This document shows positions 5,593 to 6,529 of a stretch of DNA of 6,529 bases, piece by piece. The translations under genes and the position numbers were made by a program. Where the stretch lies: contig CAZNYM010000064.1 of the NCBI GenBank assembly GCA_964577255.1, forward strand, positions 1 to 6,529, in the 5' to 3' direction. Numbering within the stretch: position 1 is the first letter of the stretch; each line of letters begins with the position of its first letter. Below the pieces are notes generated by a model. The model saw nothing but the letters and a program-made list of their open reading frames with translations. It made no database searches and was not told the DNA's origin. This stretch comes from Micavibrio_C sp964577255 (GTDB taxonomy: Bacteria > Pseudomonadota > Alphaproteobacteria > Micavibrionales > Micavibrionaceae).

Positions 5593-6529
5593 TGTCATTC
5601 AGGTTGGCAAACACCATCAGGCAGACCAGTACCACCAGCCCCGCACGGAAGGCGTATTCCTGCACTTTTTCCGGCACCGGCGCCCCACGGGCAGCCTCGG
5701 CGGCATAGAAAACCAGGTGCCCGCCGTCCAGCATCGGGATCGGGAACAGGTTGATCAGCCCAAGATTTATGGAAAGTATGGCTGTGAAGGTAATAAGGGC
5801 GATGAAACCGGCCTGAGCCATGTCGCCCGCGATCGCGCCGATGCGGATCACTCCGCCCAGCTCGGTCGCCGGCCGCGTACCGGTGACGATCTGCCCCAGC
5901 GCACCGAGGGTATCGAGCGTCATGCCCGCGGTCTGGTGAACCGCCTCCATCAGACCGTCGACGACGCCGTGATGGACGAAGATGTCTTTGTCGGCCTTGG
6001 ATATATGCAGCTTGCCGTAGTCGGGCGAAGCGGGATCCTTCAGCCCGGTGTTATCGGCCGCGATCGGGTGGATCAGGTATTTCTCGGTTTTCGGTGCTGC
6101 GCCTTCGGCAGTCGCCGCCGCGAGGTTGACCTCGACCACGAAACTTTGACCCATCTTCTCAAGGAGCGCGGCACGGGCGGCGTCGGCATCGGTCACTTTT
6201 TCTCCATCGACAGCGACCACGCGGTCGACGGCAAAGGCGTTACCCAGGCTGATAAGCCCCAGATAACCCCGCGTATGCTTGAAGCCGAAACGGTCTTCGT
6301 CGATCTTACGCTCGGGTAGAGCTTTGATCGTCACTTCGGCGTCACCGCGCTTGACCACGAATTCCCGCTGGCGATCGAGACCCACGACCACCTCGCGGCG
6401 AATATCCTCGAAACGGCGCACCGGCTGGCCGTCGATGCTCAGCACTTCGTCATGCGGCTGAAACCCCGCCTTCTGCGCCGCGCTGTCGGCGACGATGGCC
6501 GCAACGGTGGGCGCCGTCACGGGCTGGCC
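5573..6529 (-). CDS. rseP: RseP-type site-2 zinc metalloprotease (PDZ-containing), missing its N-terminus at the right edge
   Basis: Inner-membrane intramembrane protease that in known systems cuts anti-sigma factors and signal-peptide remnants. The frame is open to the edge of the window (GGC CAG CCC GTG), so the GTG at 6520 is internal and not the start. The 318 visible residues begin in a PDZ domain (VAAIVADSAAQKAGFQPHDEVLSIDGQPV, about 8-72). A second, shorter PDZ-like segment follows (about 88-157), then a linker, TELGGVIRIG (about 222-231), and a membrane segment around 240-262. The NLFPIPMLDGGH motif (260-271) supplies the zinc-binding aspartate, Asp268. A last membrane helix (GLVVLVCLMVFANL) is near the C-terminus. 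The HExxH zinc motif belongs to the missing N-terminal part and cannot be checked. The usual LGGPI reads LGGVI here. The gene sits just upstream of bamA, a common arrangement. Confidence 0.95.
   Translation of the reverse strand, partial: GQPVTAPTVAAIVADSAAQKAGFQPHDEVLSIDGQPVRRFEDIRREVVVGLDRQREFVVKRGDAEVTIKALPERKIDEDRFGFKHTRGYLGLISLGNAFAVDRVVAVDGEKVTDADAARAALLEKMGQSFVVEVNLAAATAEGAAPKTEKYLIHPIAADNTGLKDPASPDYGKLHISKADKDIFVHHGVVDGLMEAVHQTAGMTLDTLGALGQIVTGTRPATELGGVIRIGAIAGDMAQAGFIALITFTAILSINLGLINLFPIPMLDGGHLVFYAAEAARGAPVPEKVQEYAFRAGLVVLVCLMVFANLNDIVQLIL

Noticed and set aside
6520..6529. GTG at 6520 as the rseP start codon
   Set aside because: The frame stays open to the window edge, and this start would cut into the first PDZ domain and remove the HExxH membrane segment. 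It is an internal valine codon.
1..6529. A novel system, mobile element, CRISPR array or RNA gene
   Set aside because: Nearly all of the window is explained by seven conserved envelope genes with short spacers. I found no repeats, tRNA-like folds or unfamiliar genes.

Overview
The window is a compact, ordinary envelope-biogenesis cluster from a Gram-negative bacterium. Every real gene reads on the minus strand. In transcription order (right to left) they are rseP (5' end cut by the window edge), bamA, skp/ompH, lpxD, fabZ, lpxA and the start of lpxI (cut by the left edge). The gene order, the use of LpxI rather than LpxH, and the style of the proteins point to an alphaproteobacterium of moderately high GC. 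I cannot name a genus. The run of 10 Ns inside lpxD shows that this is a draft or metagenome assembly.

Layout: 5573-6529 holds the C-terminal three quarters or so of an RseP-type site-2 protease. A 56-bp gap (5517-5572) follows, and a good sigma70-like promoter straddles the rseP stop codon and this gap. 3222-5516 is a complete bamA, and 2608-3186 a complete skp. 2521-2607 is non-coding and contains two hairpins; the second has a U-rich tail and looks like an intrinsic terminator or attenuator. 1481-2520 is lpxD, intact except for the assembly gap. 1028-1477 is fabZ. 934-1027 is a short non-coding stretch with a small direct repeat. 142-933 is lpxA, and 1-145 is the beginning of lpxI, overlapping lpxA by 4 bp.

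How the genes work together: LpxA, LpxD and LpxI catalyse early steps of lipid A synthesis. FabZ makes the trans-2-enoyl-ACP of fatty acid synthesis from the same 3-hydroxyacyl-ACP pool that LpxA and LpxD consume. Skp carries unfolded outer-membrane proteins across the periplasm to BamA, which inserts them into the membrane. RseP takes part in the envelope-stress proteolytic cascade. The cluster therefore couples the lipid and protein supply of the outer membrane.

I found no mobile element, CRISPR array, RNA gene or new system. The points worth a second look are the lpxD gap (10 Ns that most likely stand for about 2 missing bases), the skp-lpxD terminator, the promoter before bamA, the use of non-AUG starts in the lpx genes, and a second, degenerate-looking PDZ segment in RseP.
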